Source of the DNA: Alsobacter soli
GTDB lineage: Bacteria > Pseudomonadota > Alphaproteobacteria > Rhizobiales > Beijerinckiaceae
Length of the DNA: 64,000 bases
Direction: 5' to 3'
NCBI GenBank assembly: GCA_945883115.1
Contig: CAMCXA010000001.1
Location: 1-64,000 of the forward strand
The notes under the pieces were generated by a model that made no database searches, was not told the origin of the DNA, and saw only the letters and a program-made list of their open reading frames with translations. Within the stretch, counting starts at the first letter, position 1; the number at the start of each line of letters is the position of its first letter. The translations under genes and the position numbers were made by a program. This document shows, piece after piece, positions 1 to 9,924 of this stretch.

Positions 1-761
1 TAGGAAGCCACCTCTTTTTTCTGCTTGGGCATCGGCGTGTTCGGTTCGAACCGGCACAAATCCTTGTTCGGGCAGCGCCAGCATTCCGGCGCGCGTGCCT
101 TACATAAATAACGTCCGTGCAGGATCAGCCAATGATGCGCGTGCAGCGCATAAGCCGCCGGAATAACTTTTTCGAGCCCGCTTTCGATCGCCTCTGGCGT
201 TTTGCCGATGGCAAGCGGGATCCGGTTCGAAACCCGAAATACATGCGTATCCACCGCCATGGTCGGCCAACCAAAGGCCATATTCAACACGACATTGGCG
301 GTTTTCCGGCCAACGCCCGGCAGCTTCACCAGTGCGTCACGATCCTCTGGCACCTCTCCCTGATGATCCGCGATCAACGCCTTTGACAAGGCAATCACGT
401 TCTTTGCCTTGTTGCGGAACAGCCCGATCGTCTTCACATGCTCGCGGACTTCATCCTCCCCGAGCGCGACCATCTTTTCCGGCGTGTTGGCGATTTTGAA
501 CAAAGCGCGCGTCGCCTTGTTCACGCCCGCATCCGTCGCCTGCGCCGAGAGCACAACCGCGACAAGCAGCGTGAACGCGTTCACATGCTCGAGCTCGCCC
601 TTTGGCTCGGGTTCCGCAGCATGAAACCGCCGGAAAACTTCCTCTATTTGCTCCGGTGGCAGAGTGCTCGGCCCCTTCGCCGTTCTGCGCTTTGCCAAGG
701 CCTTTTTCGGCGCGGCAATCCGCCCCGCTTTGACTATTGTTTGTTTGGATGTTTTTGCCAT
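1..761 (-). CDS. nth: Endonuclease III (DNA glycosylase/AP lyase), 3' end at window edge
   Basis: This bifunctional base-excision-repair enzyme removes oxidised pyrimidines and nicks abasic sites. Reading the minus strand from ATG at 761 gives 253 residues, ending in KKEVAS followed by TA at the window edge, so the stop (or a further codon) lies one base outside. The helix-hairpin-helix LPGVGRKTANVV (residues 148-159) carries the catalytic Lys153, and VDTHV carries the catalytic Asp171. A C-X6-C-X2-C-X5-C [4Fe-4S] site occupies Cys220, 227, 230 and 236. The first 30 residues are a basic extension longer than in the E. coli enzyme. It is divergent from the DUF2244 gene. Confidence 0.96.
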   Translation of the reverse strand, partial: MAKTSKQTIVKAGRIAAPKKALAKRRTAKGPSTLPPEQIEEVFRRFHAAEPEPKGELEHVNAFTLLVAVVLSAQATDAGVNKATRALFKIANTPEKMVALGEDEVREHVKTIGLFRNKAKNVIALSKALIADHQGEVPEDRDALVKLPGVGRKTANVVLNMAFGWPTMAVDTHVFRVSNRIPLAIGKTPEAIESGLEKVIPAAYALHAHHWLILHGRYLCKARAPECWRCPNKDLCRFEPNTPMPKQKKEVAS

Positions 762-820
762 AGGGAATAGTTTATAGATATCATCACACTGTTTCCGCAA
801 GCCATCCGGTATTGATCATC

Positions 821-1318
821 ATGGCCGAACCTGATCCTCAAACACTTCTCGATGTCAGTCTCCGCCCGCACCGGTCGTTACAACTTGGCGGGTTCAGGCT
901 GGTGATGGTTTTGGTGGCTATCGCAAGTTTCATCGCGAGCATTCCCTTCATTGTGCTGGGGTTCTGGCCGGTTGCAGGGTTTTACGGTCTTGATGCCATC
1001 CTGCTCTACATTGCCCTGCGTTCCAGTTTCAACGCAGCCAAGAGCGTAGAACATCTGAATATCAGCCCCTTCGATATCCTGCTCCGGAAGGTTGATCCCT
1101 CGGGCGAGGTTCGGGAGTGGCATTTCAACCCGCTTTGGACGCGCTTGACGCGGGATGTCCACGATGAATTCGGGGTCCAGCGTGTCACTCTTGTTTCGCG
1201 TGGCGAGGCAGTCGCCATTGGCCAGTTTTTATCTCCTGACGAAAAGGACGCTCTGTGGCGGCGTTTGTCCGCGGCCTTGACGCAGGCCAAACGGGGCCCC
1301 GATTATTCAAAATCCTGA
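821..1318 (+). CDS. DUF2244 family membrane protein
   Basis: A 165-residue protein with two closely spaced hydrophobic segments (roughly residues 30-72) and a soluble C-terminal part rich in W, R and V. This matches the DUF2244 family of alphaproteobacterial integral membrane proteins, commonly found beside nth, as here. The function is unknown. I chose the ATG at 821; a TTG nine bases upstream is in frame but less likely. No strong Shine-Dalgarno sequence is visible. It lies divergent from nth, with about 60 bases between them. Confidence 0.8.
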   Translation: MAEPDPQTLLDVSLRPHRSLQLGGFRLVMVLVAIASFIASIPFIVLGFWPVAGFYGLDAILLYIALRSSFNAAKSVEHLNISPFDILLRKVDPSGEVREWHFNPLWTRLTRDVHDEFGVQRVTLVSRGEAVAIGQFLSPDEKDALWRRLSAALTQAKRGPDYSKS

Positions 1319-1390
1319 TCCGCGTTTTCGGGTGGTGCAGCCCTCCGCTTGGCCTATAATCGGCGATGCAACTCGGGGAGCATCCGGCAT

Positions 1391-2293
1391 ATGAAAACTT
1401 CAGTGACCCTGATCCAAGATGGCGAGGCAGAAAATCCGCTCCTCGGCGCCATGACCGATTATGACAAGGTTCGCCGCGCGCTCGCTTTCATTTTTGAAAC
1501 ATGGCGCGACCAGCCCTCGCTTGACGCCGTTGCCGACCATGTCGACCTCTCCACCGCCCATCTCAATCATCTGTTCCGTCGCTGGGCGGGCCTGTCGCCG
1601 AAAGCCTTCCTTCAGGCCATCACGATAGATCACGCCAGACGTTTGCTCCGCGACTCCGCCAGCATCCTCGATGCCTCGCTTGATCTCGGCCTGTCAGGGC
1701 CTGCGCGCTTGCACGATCTCTTTGTCACACATGAGGCCATGTCACCCGGGGATTGGAAGGCAGGCGGCGCGGGGCTTACGCTTCACTACGGATTTCATCC
1801 CTCTCCCTTCGGCGAAGCCATTATTGTCTGCACCGAACGGGGCATTGCCGGTATCGGCTTTGTCGATGAGGGTGACCGCGCAGCAGTACTCGCCGATATG
1901 GTGCGGCGCTGGCCCAAAGCGGGGTTCATTGAAAACAACGCCTTCACCGCCCCCTTCGCGGCACGCGCCTTCACACCTGATCTTTGGCGGCCTGACGCGC
2001 CGCTCAAAGTCATCTTGATCGGTTCGGATTTCGAGATCAGCGTCTGGAAGGCACTGCTCCATGTTCCTTTCGGTGCGGCGACCACCTATTCCGATATTGC
2101 GTCCCAAGTCGGCAAGCCGAAAGCGGCACGTGCCGTTGGCGCGGCAATAGGCAGAAACCCTATTTCCTTTGTGGTGCCCTGCCATCGCATTATCGGAAAA
2201 TCCGGTGCTTTGACCGGCTACCATTGGGGATTGACCCGCAAACGGGCGATCCTCGGCTGGGAGGCAGGGCAAATTTCGGGGCCTGATTCTTGA
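1391..2293 (+). CDS. AraC-type HTH fused to methylated-DNA--protein-cysteine methyltransferase
   Basis: An Ada-like protein of 300 residues. The N-terminal half (about residues 15-115) is an AraC-family helix-turn-helix region. The C-terminal half is an O6-alkylguanine-DNA alkyltransferase with the VPCHRI active-site loop, whose acceptor cysteine is residue 264. The zinc-binding phosphotriester-repair domain of E. coli Ada, with its four cysteines, is absent, so methyl-phosphotriester sensing of the classical kind is not expected. An in-frame TTG at 1349 extends the frame, but the ATG at 1391 is preceded by GGGGAG about ten bases upstream and fits better. It probably repairs O6-methylguanine; whether it also regulates transcription is inference. 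Confidence 0.85.
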   Translation: MKTSVTLIQDGEAENPLLGAMTDYDKVRRALAFIFETWRDQPSLDAVADHVDLSTAHLNHLFRRWAGLSPKAFLQAITIDHARRLLRDSASILDASLDLGLSGPARLHDLFVTHEAMSPGDWKAGGAGLTLHYGFHPSPFGEAIIVCTERGIAGIGFVDEGDRAAVLADMVRRWPKAGFIENNAFTAPFAARAFTPDLWRPDAPLKVILIGSDFEISVWKALLHVPFGAATTYSDIASQVGKPKAARAVGAAIGRNPISFVVPCHRIIGKSGALTGYHWGLTRKRAILGWEAGQISGPDS

Positions 2294-2341
2294 TTTAACA
2301 CAAATGAACGGTGATTTTCGCAAATTGCTGTACATCCGCTC

Positions 2342-2370
2342 CTTGAAGCGTGCGGATCACCCCCCTATAT
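2342..2370 (+). promoter_or_regulatory. Sigma-32 (RpoH) heat-shock promoter for dnaK
   Basis: CTTGAA begins at 2342. After CTTG there are 18 bases, then CCTATATACC starting at 2364. The alphaproteobacterial RpoH consensus is CTTG, 17-18 bases, CYTATNTNNG, so nearly every fixed position matches. It lies about 130 bases upstream of dnaK, where heat-shock control is expected. No CIRCE element is present. Confidence 0.75.
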
Positions 2371-2383
2371 ACCTGCCACAAAC

Positions 2384-2400
2384 GAGGCCGTTGCGGCCTC
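2384..2400 (+). other. Perfect hairpin in dnaK 5' leader
   Basis: GAGGCCG (2384-2390) and CGGCCTC (2394-2400) form a perfect seven-base-pair stem with a TTG loop, starting about 14 bases after the RpoH -10 element. It would therefore sit at the very 5' end of the dnaK transcript. No U-tract follows, so it is not a terminator. It could stabilise the mRNA, which is inference. Confidence 0.5.
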
Positions 2401-2501
2401 ATGCTTTCGGAGATCGGTTGTCGCGGAGAATGTTCTCGTCGCGTTGGCCAGAGTTGGTGCCGCTTCGGGGCCCGACGATCTCGCTAGGATAGGGGAAGAC
2501 C

Positions 2502-4424
2502 ATGGCTAAAGTAATCGGTATTGATCTCGGAACAACGAATTCCTGCATTGCGGTGATGGATGGTACCACACCGAAAGTGATCGAGAATGCGGAAGGCGCG
2601 CGGACGACCCCGTCTGTTGTCGCGTTCACAGACTCGGAAGAGCGTTTGGTCGGCCAGCCCGCCAAGCGGCAGGGCGTTACCAACCCTGAAGCAACATTCT
2701 TTGCGATCAAGCGTTTGATCGGCCGCACCTATGCCGACCCGATGACGCAGAAGGACAAGGGACTGGTTCCCTATGACATCGTCAAAGGCGGCAATGGCGA
2801 CGCATGGGTCAAGGCACGCGGTAAATCCTATTCTCCCTCGCAGATTTCAGCCTTCATTCTGCAAAAAATGAAGGAAACGGCCGAAGCCTATCTCGGTCAG
2901 GAAGTAACCCAGGCCGTCATCACGGTTCCTGCCTATTTCAATGACGCCCAGCGTCAGGCGACGAAGGATGCCGGCAAGATTGCGGGTCTGGAAGTTCTGC
3001 GCATCATCAATGAGCCGACGGCGGCAGCGCTCGCTTACGGCCTCGATAAGCGCAAGACAGGCACAATCGCCGTTTTCGATCTCGGCGGCGGCACTTTCGA
3101 CGTGTCCATCCTTGAAATCGGGGATGGCGTGTTCGAAGTGAAGTCCACCAACGGTGACACCTTCCTCGGCGGTGAAGATTTCGACATGCGCCTCGTCGAA
3201 TATTTGGCAGACGAGTTCAAGAAGGAGCAGGGCATTGACCTGAAAAAGGACAAGCTCGCTTTGCAGCGCCTCAAGGAAGCAGCCGAAAAGGCCAAGATCG
3301 AGCTTTCCTCTGCAGCCCAGACCGAAATCAATCTGCCCTACATCACGGCCGATGCGACGGGCCCGAAGCATCTTGCACTGAAACTCACCCGTTCGAAGTT
3401 CGAAGCTCTCGTTGACGATCTCGTTCAGCGCACCATTGAACCGTGCAAAAAGGCACTCAAGGATGCTGGCCTGAAGGCCGGTGACATCGACGAAGTGATC
3501 CTCGTCGGCGGTATGACCCGCATGCCGAAGGTTCAGGAAGTGGTGAAAAACTTCTTTGGCAAGGAGCCTCACAAGGGCGTCAATCCGGATGAAGTCGTCG
3601 CCATTGGCGCAGCCGTTCAGGCGGGCGTTCTGCAAGGCGACGTGAAGGACGTTCTCCTGCTTGATGTAACCCCGCTCTCGCTCGGCATCGAGACATTGGG
3701 CGGCGTGTTCACCCGCCTGATCGACCGCAACACCACGATCCCGACCAAGAAGAGCCAGATATTCTCGACCGCTGAAGACAATCAGACGGCTGTGACGATC
3801 CGCGTCTTCCAGGGCGAGCGCGAAATGGCGCAGGACAATAAGAGCCTCGGCCAGTTCGATCTCGTCGGTCTGCCGTCAGCTCCGCGCGGTGTGCCGCAGA
3901 TTGAAGTAACCTTCGATATCGACGCGAACGGCATCGTCAATGTGTCAGCAAAAGACAAGGCGACGAACAAGGAACAGCAGATCCGCATTCAGGCATCTGG
4001 TGGTCTGTCAGACGCCGAGATCGAAAAGATGGTCAAGGACGCCGAGGCCCACGCCGCCGAGGATAAAGAGCGTCGCGAACTGGTCGAAGCCCGCAATCAC
4101 GGCGAGAGCTTGGTGCATTCGACCGAGAAATCGCTGTCGGATTTTGGTGACAAAGTCGGTGCAGCTGAGAAGGGTGCGATCGAAACCGCGATGGAGGCTT
4201 TGAAGACGGCTTTGGCCGGCGAAGATCCTGAAGCCATCAAGGCACGCACGAATGATTTGATGCAGGCGTCCATGAAGCTGGGTGAAGCCATGTATGCGAA
4301 CCAGCAGGATCAGGGCGAAGGCGATGATGATGCTGGTTCTGATGCGCATGATGCCGACAAGGACGATGTGATCGATGCCGAATTCCGTGAAGTCGGCGAC
4401 GATGACAAGAAGAAGCGGGCCTGA
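2502..4424 (+). CDS. dnaK: Molecular chaperone DnaK (Hsp70)
   Basis: Hsp70 chaperone of 640 residues, the usual length. The N-terminus has the phosphate-1 loop [11 protein letters not shown]. The nucleotide-binding domain continues through the [12 protein letters not shown] and [10 protein letters not shown] motifs. The substrate-binding domain begins near residue 390 after the linker [13 protein letters not shown]. The C-terminal lid ends in an acidic-then-basic tail. It works with DnaJ (next gene) and GrpE (encoded at about 10 kb) in refolding proteins, and in this class also controls RpoH. A strong RpoH-type promoter precedes it and an intrinsic terminator follows, so dnaJ is probably only partly co-transcribed. 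Confidence 0.98.
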   Translation: MAKVIGIDLGTTNSCIAVMDGTTPKVIENAEGARTTPSVVAFTDSEERLVGQPAKRQGVTNPEATFFAIKRLIGRTYADPMTQKDKGLVPYDIVKGGNGDAWVKARGKSYSPSQISAFILQKMKETAEAYLGQEVTQAVITVPAYFNDAQRQATKDAGKIAGLEVLRIINEPTAAALAYGLDKRKTGTIAVFDLGGGTFDVSILEIGDGVFEVKSTNGDTFLGGEDFDMRLVEYLADEFKKEQGIDLKKDKLALQRLKEAAEKAKIELSSAAQTEINLPYITADATGPKHLALKLTRSKFEALVDDLVQRTIEPCKKALKDAGLKAGDIDEVILVGGMTRMPKVQEVVKNFFGKEPHKGVNPDEVVAIGAAVQAGVLQGDVKDVLLLDVTPLSLGIETLGGVFTRLIDRNTTIPTKKSQIFSTAEDNQTAVTIRVFQGEREMAQDNKSLGQFDLVGLPSAPRGVPQIEVTFDIDANGIVNVSAKDKATNKEQQIRIQASGGLSDAEIEKMVKDAEAHAAEDKERRELVEARNHGESLVHSTEKSLSDFGDKVGAAEKGAIETAMEALKTALAGEDPEAIKARTNDLMQASMKLGEAMYANQQDQGEGDDDAGSDAHDADKDDVIDAEFREVGDDDKKKRA

Positions 4425-4469
4425 TAAGGCTCGGTCATGATTGCAAAATCTTTCCGAATCGATAAAACG

Positions 4470-4504
4470 CCCGGTGCCGAAAGGCGCCGGGTGCTTTTTG
4501 TTTT
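4470..4504 (+). terminator. Intrinsic terminator between dnaK and dnaJ
   Basis: A nine-base-pair stem (4470-4478 with 4483-4491, one G-U pair), a GAAA tetraloop and a T-rich tail (TGCTTTTTGTTTT) lie 46 bases after the dnaK stop. This would cut transcription between dnaK and dnaJ and give more DnaK than DnaJ. Confidence 0.85.
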
Positions 4505-4549
4505 GGATATAGCGCGATTGAGCCCTAATCGTTCGGTAATGGTCTGAAG

Positions 4550-5686
4550 ATGAGCAAGCGCGATTATTATGATGTTCTTGGCGTGGCGAAGACGGCGAGC
4601 GAAGCCGAGCTGAAGTCGGCCTTTCGCAAGCTTGCGATGCAGCATCACCCGGATCGCAATGCAGGCGATGCCGAGGCAGAGACAAAATTCAAGGAACTCA
4701 ACGAGGCCTATCAAATTCTCTCCGACCCGCAGAAGCGCCCGGCCTATGATCGCTATGGTCATGCGGCATTCGAGCAGGGCGGTGGAGGCGGGGCTGGGGG
4801 CTTCACCGGAGATTTCGGGGCCTCAATGTCCGATATCTTCGAAGACCTCTTCGGCGATCTCAGCGGCCGTGGACGTCAACGCCAATCCAACGGTCGCGAG
4901 CGCGGTGCAGATGTTCGCTACAGCGTTGAAATTTCATTGGATGACGCCTTTTCCGGAAAGACGGTCAGCGTCACAATTCCCACATCAATTTCTTGCGAAC
5001 CTTGCGGAGGAACGGGCGCAAAGGCCGGCTCCAAACCAAAGGCCTGCCCGACCTGTGGTGGTCATGGCCGTGTTCGCGCCAGTCAGGGGTTCTTTTCGAT
5101 CGAACGCACCTGTCCGCGGTGTCAGGGGCGCGGCGAGATCATCGATGATCCCTGCCGCCAATGCGGCGGTGCGGGGCGGACCAAGAAAGAACGCACGCTT
5201 TCCGTCAATATTCCCGCAGGCGTTGAGGATGGCACCCGGATCCGCCTGAGCGGCGAAGGCGAGGGGGGGCTGAGAGGCGGCCCCTCCGGCGATCTCTATA
5301 TTTTTCTATCAATTCAACCACATGCCTATCTCCGTCGCGATGGTGCCGATCTCTATTGCATGGTGCCTATTTCATTCACGGTGGCCGCCCTCGGAGGTCA
5401 CATCAATGTTCCCGTCATCGGGGGTGAGATGAAACAGGTCACAATTCCGGAAGGCACCCAGACAGGGCGCCAGATTCGGCTGCGGGGAATGGGAATGCCC
5501 ATCTTGCGTTCGCGCGAAAAGGGTGATCTCTATGTTCAGGTTGTCGTCGAGACACCGCAGAAATTGACGGCTCGCCAGCGAGAACTATTGCGTGAACTTG
5601 AAAACGATAGCGGCACGGACAACGCCGCCGATCAGGCTGGTTTTTTCGAAAAGATGAAGAGTTTCATTTCGGGTAATGATGATTGA
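4550..5686 (+). CDS. dnaJ: Molecular chaperone DnaJ (Hsp40)
   Basis: Type I Hsp40 of 378 residues that stimulates the DnaK ATPase and delivers substrates. The J domain (residues 1-70) has the HPD motif at residues 33-35. A Gly/Phe-rich stretch follows at about residues 76-92. Four zinc-binding CxxCxGxG-type repeats ([32 protein letters not shown]) start at residue 149. The C-terminal substrate-binding domains end in a standard tail. It lies 125 bases downstream of dnaK, separated by an intrinsic terminator. Confidence 0.98.
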   Translation: MSKRDYYDVLGVAKTASEAELKSAFRKLAMQHHPDRNAGDAEAETKFKELNEAYQILSDPQKRPAYDRYGHAAFEQGGGGGAGGFTGDFGASMSDIFEDLFGDLSGRGRQRQSNGRERGADVRYSVEISLDDAFSGKTVSVTIPTSISCEPCGGTGAKAGSKPKACPTCGGHGRVRASQGFFSIERTCPRCQGRGEIIDDPCRQCGGAGRTKKERTLSVNIPAGVEDGTRIRLSGEGEGGLRGGPSGDLYIFLSIQPHAYLRRDGADLYCMVPISFTVAALGGHINVPVIGGEMKQVTIPEGTQTGRQIRLRGMGMPILRSREKGDLYVQVVVETPQKLTARQRELLRELENDSGTDNAADQAGFFEKMKSFISGNDD

Positions 5687-5753
5687 CGAACTGAACGATT
5701 AAAGTGTCGCCTGCGTTATTTTCTAACCCCTTATCCCGATCTGGAGGCGATCA

Positions 5754-6530
5754 TTGCCAAGCTTGGGCGAAAAACGGCGCGGGAAACGCCATGACGGTTC
5801 AAAAGCAGCTTCTCAGAACACCAACGCCGCTGCCCGGTTTGGTCGTGCGCTTGCTGATAATGCCCGCTTCATCGGTACATGGTTCAACAAGCCCCTTCTG
5901 ACTGGGGCAGTTGTCCCGTCGGGTGCTGATCTCGCCCGGATGATGGCATGCTACGTTGATGCTGACCGCAGCGGCCCGATAATCGAGCTTGGTCCGGGGA
6001 CCGGCGTTATTACAGATGCTTTGTTGCAACGTGGTATCGCCGAAGAGCGACTCATTCTGATCGAGTTTGATCCCGATTTCTGCACGTTGTTACGCCACCG
6101 ATTTCCGAAAGCTTTGGTTGTTCAGGGCGACGCCTATGCACTTCAGAAAGCGGTTGATCCGCTTCTGTTCGGCACAGTTGCGGCGATTGTCTCGGGCTTG
6201 CCGCTGATCACAAAGCCTGAGTCCATACGTCTTCGCCTCCTGCGTGACGCATTCAATGTGTTGCAAAAGGGAGCTCCCTTCATTCAATTCACCTATGCGG
6301 TCATCTCCCCCATCCCGTTGCGCGCACGTGGTTTCATTGCTGAACGTTCCTCCCGTGTCTGGCGAAATATGCCGCCTGCACGCGTCTGGATCTATCGCCG
6401 ATTCGATGGCCCGCATATCCGTCAGACACGCCGTTCGGCCCTTGCTTTGATGCGTCGAATCAGGGAACGCACAGATCGCCTTGGTGCTGATTTGCGCTCG
6501 AAGGTGATATCGAAGCTTCCGCAAAGCTGA
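5754..6530 (+). CDS. pmtA: Phosphatidylethanolamine N-methyltransferase (PmtA type)
   Basis: SAM-dependent class I methyltransferase of 258 residues with motif [11 protein letters not shown] at about residue 79 and the downstream acidic residue in IEFDPDF. It resembles the Sinorhizobium/Agrobacterium PmtA family, which makes phosphatidylcholine by three methylations of phosphatidylethanolamine and is distantly like rRNA dimethyladenosine methylases. The position between dnaJ and pyrF is the same as in many rhizobia. The start is TTG at 5754, supported by GGAGG at 5743-5747, six bases upstream. An rRNA methylase role is less likely given the context. Confidence 0.8.
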   Translation: MPSLGEKRRGKRHDGSKAASQNTNAAARFGRALADNARFIGTWFNKPLLTGAVVPSGADLARMMACYVDADRSGPIIELGPGTGVITDALLQRGIAEERLILIEFDPDFCTLLRHRFPKALVVQGDAYALQKAVDPLLFGTVAAIVSGLPLITKPESIRLRLLRDAFNVLQKGAPFIQFTYAVISPIPLRARGFIAERSSRVWRNMPPARVWIYRRFDGPHIRQTRRSALALMRRIRERTDRLGADLRSKVISKLPQS

Positions 6531-6555
6531 TTGCGGATTTCTGGAGTCGCGATCA

Positions 6556-7260
6556 ATGCCGAAAATCGACCCGCGCGATCGCCTGATCGTTGCGCTTGAC
6601 GTGCCCGACCTCGCTTCCGCCGAAGCCATGGTTTCTCGTCTCGGCGACAGTGTCACCTTTTACAAAGTCGGGATGGAATTGGCATATAGTGGCGGTTTGT
6701 CATTTGTCCGCCGCCTTGCCGATGCCGGAAAGAAGGTCTTTCTCGATCTCAAACTCCATGACATTCCCAATACGGTCGAAAAGGCAACCGCACAGGTCGC
6801 CGATCTCGGTGCTAGCTTCCTCACAGTCCACGCTTTTCCCCAAACGATGAAGGCGGCGGTCAAAGGTCGTGGTGCGGGTTCACTGAAGATCCTCGCTGTC
6901 ACCGTGATGACCTCCTATGACGATGCCGACCTTGTCGAGGCCGGTTATGCACTCGGCGTGAAGGATTTGGTCGAGCGCCGCGCCAGACAGGCACACGCCA
7001 TTGGCGTCGACGGCCTGATCCTGTCCCCCGAAGAAGTCTCTGCCATGCGCGCACTCCTCGGCCCCGATATCACGCTGATCACACCCGGCATTCGCCCGTC
7101 CGGCAGCGCTGCCGGCGACCAAAAGCGCATCATGACGCCTGCCAACGCGATCGAGGCCGGTGCGGATTATCTGGTGATCGGCCGTCCTGTCACACAAGCA
7201 GAAGATCCAAAAGCTTCCGCCGAGGCAATTATTGCTGAAATTCGTTCCGTGGCCGGTTGA
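6556..7260 (+). CDS. pyrF: Orotidine 5'-phosphate decarboxylase
   Basis: The last enzyme of de novo UMP synthesis, 234 residues. The catalytic K-D-x-x-D array is visible as [12 protein letters not shown] (about residues 57-68), and the phosphate-binding segments TPGIRP and VIGRPVT lie near the C-terminus. GGAG stands about nine bases before the ATG. It starts 25 bases after pmtA and is probably in the same operon. Confidence 0.97.
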   Translation: MPKIDPRDRLIVALDVPDLASAEAMVSRLGDSVTFYKVGMELAYSGGLSFVRRLADAGKKVFLDLKLHDIPNTVEKATAQVADLGASFLTVHAFPQTMKAAVKGRGAGSLKILAVTVMTSYDDADLVEAGYALGVKDLVERRARQAHAIGVDGLILSPEEVSAMRALLGPDITLITPGIRPSGSAAGDQKRIMTPANAIEAGADYLVIGRPVTQAEDPKASAEAIIAEIRSVAG

Positions 7261-7321
7261 CCGCACGATCCGGATCGCGTTTTGTCGTGTTCGGAACATC
7301 AATTGAAGTAAGGGGGTCGGA

Positions 7322-8140
7322 ATGTCCGGCAATCGGCTGATCGTGGTCGGCGCTGGTGGCCGCATGGGGCGCATGCTCGTGCGGACCATTGCTGAAACAT
7401 CTGGCGCTGTGCTTTCCGGTGCCATTGAAGCGCAGGGGTCACCGTTCATCGGGCAGGATTCAGGCCTGCTCGCAGGCATTGGCGCAAACGGTGTTCTCAT
7501 AAGTGATGATCCCTTGCCGCTTTTTGCAGCGAGCGATGCCGTCATCGATTTTACCGTTCCCAAAGCCACCACAGACTTTGCCGCTCTGGCCGCGCAAGCC
7601 CGCATCGTCCATGTCGTTGGCACTACCGGTATGCAGCCGGCTGATCTCGCAAAGCTTGAAGCCGCCGCCCGTCATGCGGTGATCATCCGCTCGGGCAATA
7701 TGAGCCTCGGCGTCAATTTGCTGGCCGCCTTGGTCAAGCGCGTGGCACAAACGCTCGGCGAAGACTTCGACATTGAAATCCTCGAAATGCATCACCGCAT
7801 GAAGGTCGATGCGCCCTCGGGTACTGCCCTGCTGCTCGGTGAAGCCGCTGCTGCCGGGCGCAACATCCCGCTCGATGATGCCCATTCCGTCCGCGTACGC
7901 GATGGCCATACCGGTGCCCGCGAGCCCGGCACAATCGGCTTTGCGACGCTGCGCGGCGGCTCCGTGGTGGGCGATCACAGCGTGATTTTTGCAGGCGCTT
8001 CGGAGCGCATTACCCTCTCGCATCACGCCGAAAACCGTGAAATCTTCGCGCGCGGTGCCGTCCGCGCCGCCCTTTGGGGCCATGGCCGCAAGCCGGGCCT
8101 TTACTCGATGATGGATGTGCTTGGTCTGGGTGATATCTGA
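7322..8140 (+). CDS. dapB: 4-hydroxy-tetrahydrodipicolinate reductase
   Basis: NAD(P)H-dependent reductase of the diaminopimelate/lysine pathway, 272 residues. The N-terminal dinucleotide site is [12 protein letters not shown]. The substrate site and catalytic region appear as [15 protein letters not shown] at about residue 155. A G-rich Shine-Dalgarno sequence (AAGGGGG) precedes the ATG. It lies between pyrF and gpmA in a run of same-strand genes. Confidence 0.97.
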   Translation: MSGNRLIVVGAGGRMGRMLVRTIAETSGAVLSGAIEAQGSPFIGQDSGLLAGIGANGVLISDDPLPLFAASDAVIDFTVPKATTDFAALAAQARIVHVVGTTGMQPADLAKLEAAARHAVIIRSGNMSLGVNLLAALVKRVAQTLGEDFDIEILEMHHRMKVDAPSGTALLLGEAAAAGRNIPLDDAHSVRVRDGHTGAREPGTIGFATLRGGSVVGDHSVIFAGASERITLSHHAENREIFARGAVRAALWGHGRKPGLYSMMDVLGLGDI

Positions 8141-8163
8141 CCGCTGCTGATTGGGAGAAATCT

Positions 8164-8784
8164 ATGGATCGTTTGCTTGTACTTGTCCGTCACGGCCAGA
8201 GTGACTGGAACCTCAAAAATCTCTTCACCGGCTGGAAGGATCCCGACCTCACCGATAAAGGCATTGGCGAGGCGAAAGCCGCGGGCCAGCGCCTCAAATC
8301 CCTCGGCCTCACCTTCGACGTCGCCTTCACCTCCGATCTCACCCGCGCGCAGCATACCTGCCGTCTGATCCTCGGCGAACTCGGCCAACCCACGCTCACC
8401 ACAATCCGCGAGCAGGCACTCAACGAACGCGATTACGGTGAACTTTCGGGCCTCAACAAGGACGACGCCCGCGCCAAATGGGGCGAAGAGCAGGTGCATC
8501 TCTGGCGTCGGTCCTACGACGTCCCGCCTCCCGGCGGCGAAAGCCTCAAAGATACGGTCGCCCGCGTTCTGCCCTACTACTGTCAGGAAATTCTCCCCCG
8601 CGTTCTGCGCGGCGAACGCGTCATCGTGGCGGCGCATGGCAATTCGCTCCGCGCTCTTGTTATGGTGCTTGATGGCTTGACCCCTGCCACCATCCCGTCG
8701 ATGGAACTCGATACCGGCGTGCCGCTTGTCTACCGCCTCAAAACAGACTCCACCGTCGATACCAAACAGGTTCTGTCCGCCTGA
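8164..8784 (+). CDS. gpmA: 2,3-bisphosphoglycerate-dependent phosphoglycerate mutase
   Basis: Glycolytic enzyme of 206 residues that interconverts 3- and 2-phosphoglycerate. The phosphohistidine motif [10 protein letters not shown] is at about residues 7-16, the acid-base glutamate is in [10 protein letters not shown], and the second histidine is in AAHGNSLRA. It is shorter than the roughly 250-residue E. coli form, which is usual for alphaproteobacteria. Its stop overlaps the ATG of the following acetyltransferase by one base. Confidence 0.95.
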   Translation: MDRLLVLVRHGQSDWNLKNLFTGWKDPDLTDKGIGEAKAAGQRLKSLGLTFDVAFTSDLTRAQHTCRLILGELGQPTLTTIREQALNERDYGELSGLNKDDARAKWGEEQVHLWRRSYDVPPPGGESLKDTVARVLPYYCQEILPRVLRGERVIVAAHGNSLRALVMVLDGLTPATIPSMELDTGVPLVYRLKTDSTVDTKQVLSA

Positions 8785-9293
8785 TGGAGATCCGCCTGCT
8801 CGATGCGGATGAAGCCCGCGCCCGCATTCCGGAACTCGCGCTCATCCTGCATGATTGTGTCGTCAAAGGCGCATCTGTCGGCTTCATGAACCCGTTCAGC
8901 ATGGCCGAAGCCATCGGCTTTTATGCTGAATGCGCGGAAAATGCCGCAAATGGCGAGGCATTTCTCTTCGCAGCTTTTGTAAACGGTCGCGCAGTCGGCA
9001 CCGTGCAGCTTATAACGAGCCGCAAGCCAAACCAGCCGCATCGCGGCGATATCATCAAAATGCTGGTGCATTCCATCCACCGCAATCAGGGCTTCGGCGC
9101 AGCACTTCTGAAAGCCGCCGAGGACGAGGCGCACCGCCGTGGTCTCACCCTTCTCACGCTCGATACGGCGGGCGTCGATGGCGAGCGGTTCTACGAACGC
9201 GCCGGCTATAGCCGCGCGGGCGTCATCCCCGATTTCGCCCTGTGGCCCGATGGTGGCTTCTGCGACACAGTGATCTACTACAAGAAAATATGA
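8784..9293 (+). CDS. GNAT family N-acetyltransferase
   Basis: A 169-residue acetyltransferase of the Gcn5 fold. The acetyl-CoA loop is in the segment with VHSIHRNQGFGAALL (about residues 93-107; canonical Q/R-x-x-G-x-G/A), followed by the C-terminal strand FYERAGYSRAG. The substrate is unknown. Its start overlaps the gpmA stop by one base (TGATG), and alkB follows nine bases later, so it is translated from the gpmA-alkB transcript. Confidence 0.8.
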   Translation: MEIRLLDADEARARIPELALILHDCVVKGASVGFMNPFSMAEAIGFYAECAENAANGEAFLFAAFVNGRAVGTVQLITSRKPNQPHRGDIIKMLVHSIHRNQGFGAALLKAAEDEAHRRGLTLLTLDTAGVDGERFYERAGYSRAGVIPDFALWPDGGFCDTVIYYKKI

Positions 9294-9302
9294 TAGGGGC
9301 TC

Positions 9303-9917
9303 ATGCTCGTTCAACCCGGCGTCCATTACTATCCCGGCTGGCTCTCGCGGGAAGGGCAGGAGGCGCTTGTCACAGAGCTTGAGACTGCACTGGAAATCGC
9401 GCCATGGTTCCAACCGACCATGCCGCGCTGGGGCACGCCCTTTTCCGTCCGCATGACCAATCTCGGGCCTCTCGGCTGGGTTTCGGACAAATCTGGCTAT
9501 CGCTATCAGGCGCTCCATCCCGACACCGGAAATCCATGGCCCCAACTGCCCGAATCCATCCGCGATCTCTGGCGTGATGTGGCCGATTATCCCCATCCGC
9601 CCGAAGCCTGCCTTGTCAATTATTATGGTGGCAAGGCCAAAATGGGCCTGCATCAGGATCGCGACGAGGCCGATTTCGACGCGCCCGTTGTCTCCCTGTC
9701 GCTTGGCGATGATGCCCTTTTCCGGATCGGCACTTTGGAGCGCGACGGACCAACCACATCGCTGAAACTGAAATCGGGCGATGTTCTCGTCTTCGGCGGA
9801 CCTGCCCGCCTTGCTTTTCATGGGATTGACCGGATTTATCCCGGATATTCAACCCTGCTCCGAGAGGGGGGCCGGATCAATATGACATTGCGGCGGGTCA
9901 CATACCCCGCCGCCTAA
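9303..9917 (+). CDS. alkB: DNA oxidative demethylase AlkB
   Basis: Fe(II)/2-oxoglutarate dioxygenase of 204 residues that removes 1-methyladenine and 3-methylcytosine lesions. The iron ligands are in HQDRDE (HxD) and in LAFHGIDRI. The 2-oxoglutarate-binding arginines are in RINMTLRR near the C-terminus, and the NYYGGKAKMGLHQD segment is typical of the family. It is the last gene of the gpmA-GNAT-alkB run and is convergent with grpE, whose stop is eight bases away. Confidence 0.95.
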   Translation: MLVQPGVHYYPGWLSREGQEALVTELETALEIAPWFQPTMPRWGTPFSVRMTNLGPLGWVSDKSGYRYQALHPDTGNPWPQLPESIRDLWRDVADYPHPPEACLVNYYGGKAKMGLHQDRDEADFDAPVVSLSLGDDALFRIGTLERDGPTTSLKLKSGDVLVFGGPARLAFHGIDRIYPGYSTLLREGGRINMTLRRVTYPAA

Positions 9918-9924
9918 CTCGTTC

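Noticed and set aside
2847-3635. 262-residue frame opposite dnaK
   Set aside because: It is antisense to dnaK in the phase that usually stays open opposite a GC-rich coding frame, and it has no family motif.
7261-7290. Palindrome CGATCCGGATCG after pyrF
   Set aside because: It has no loop and no proper T-tract, so it does not make a terminator, and it is short enough to occur by chance.
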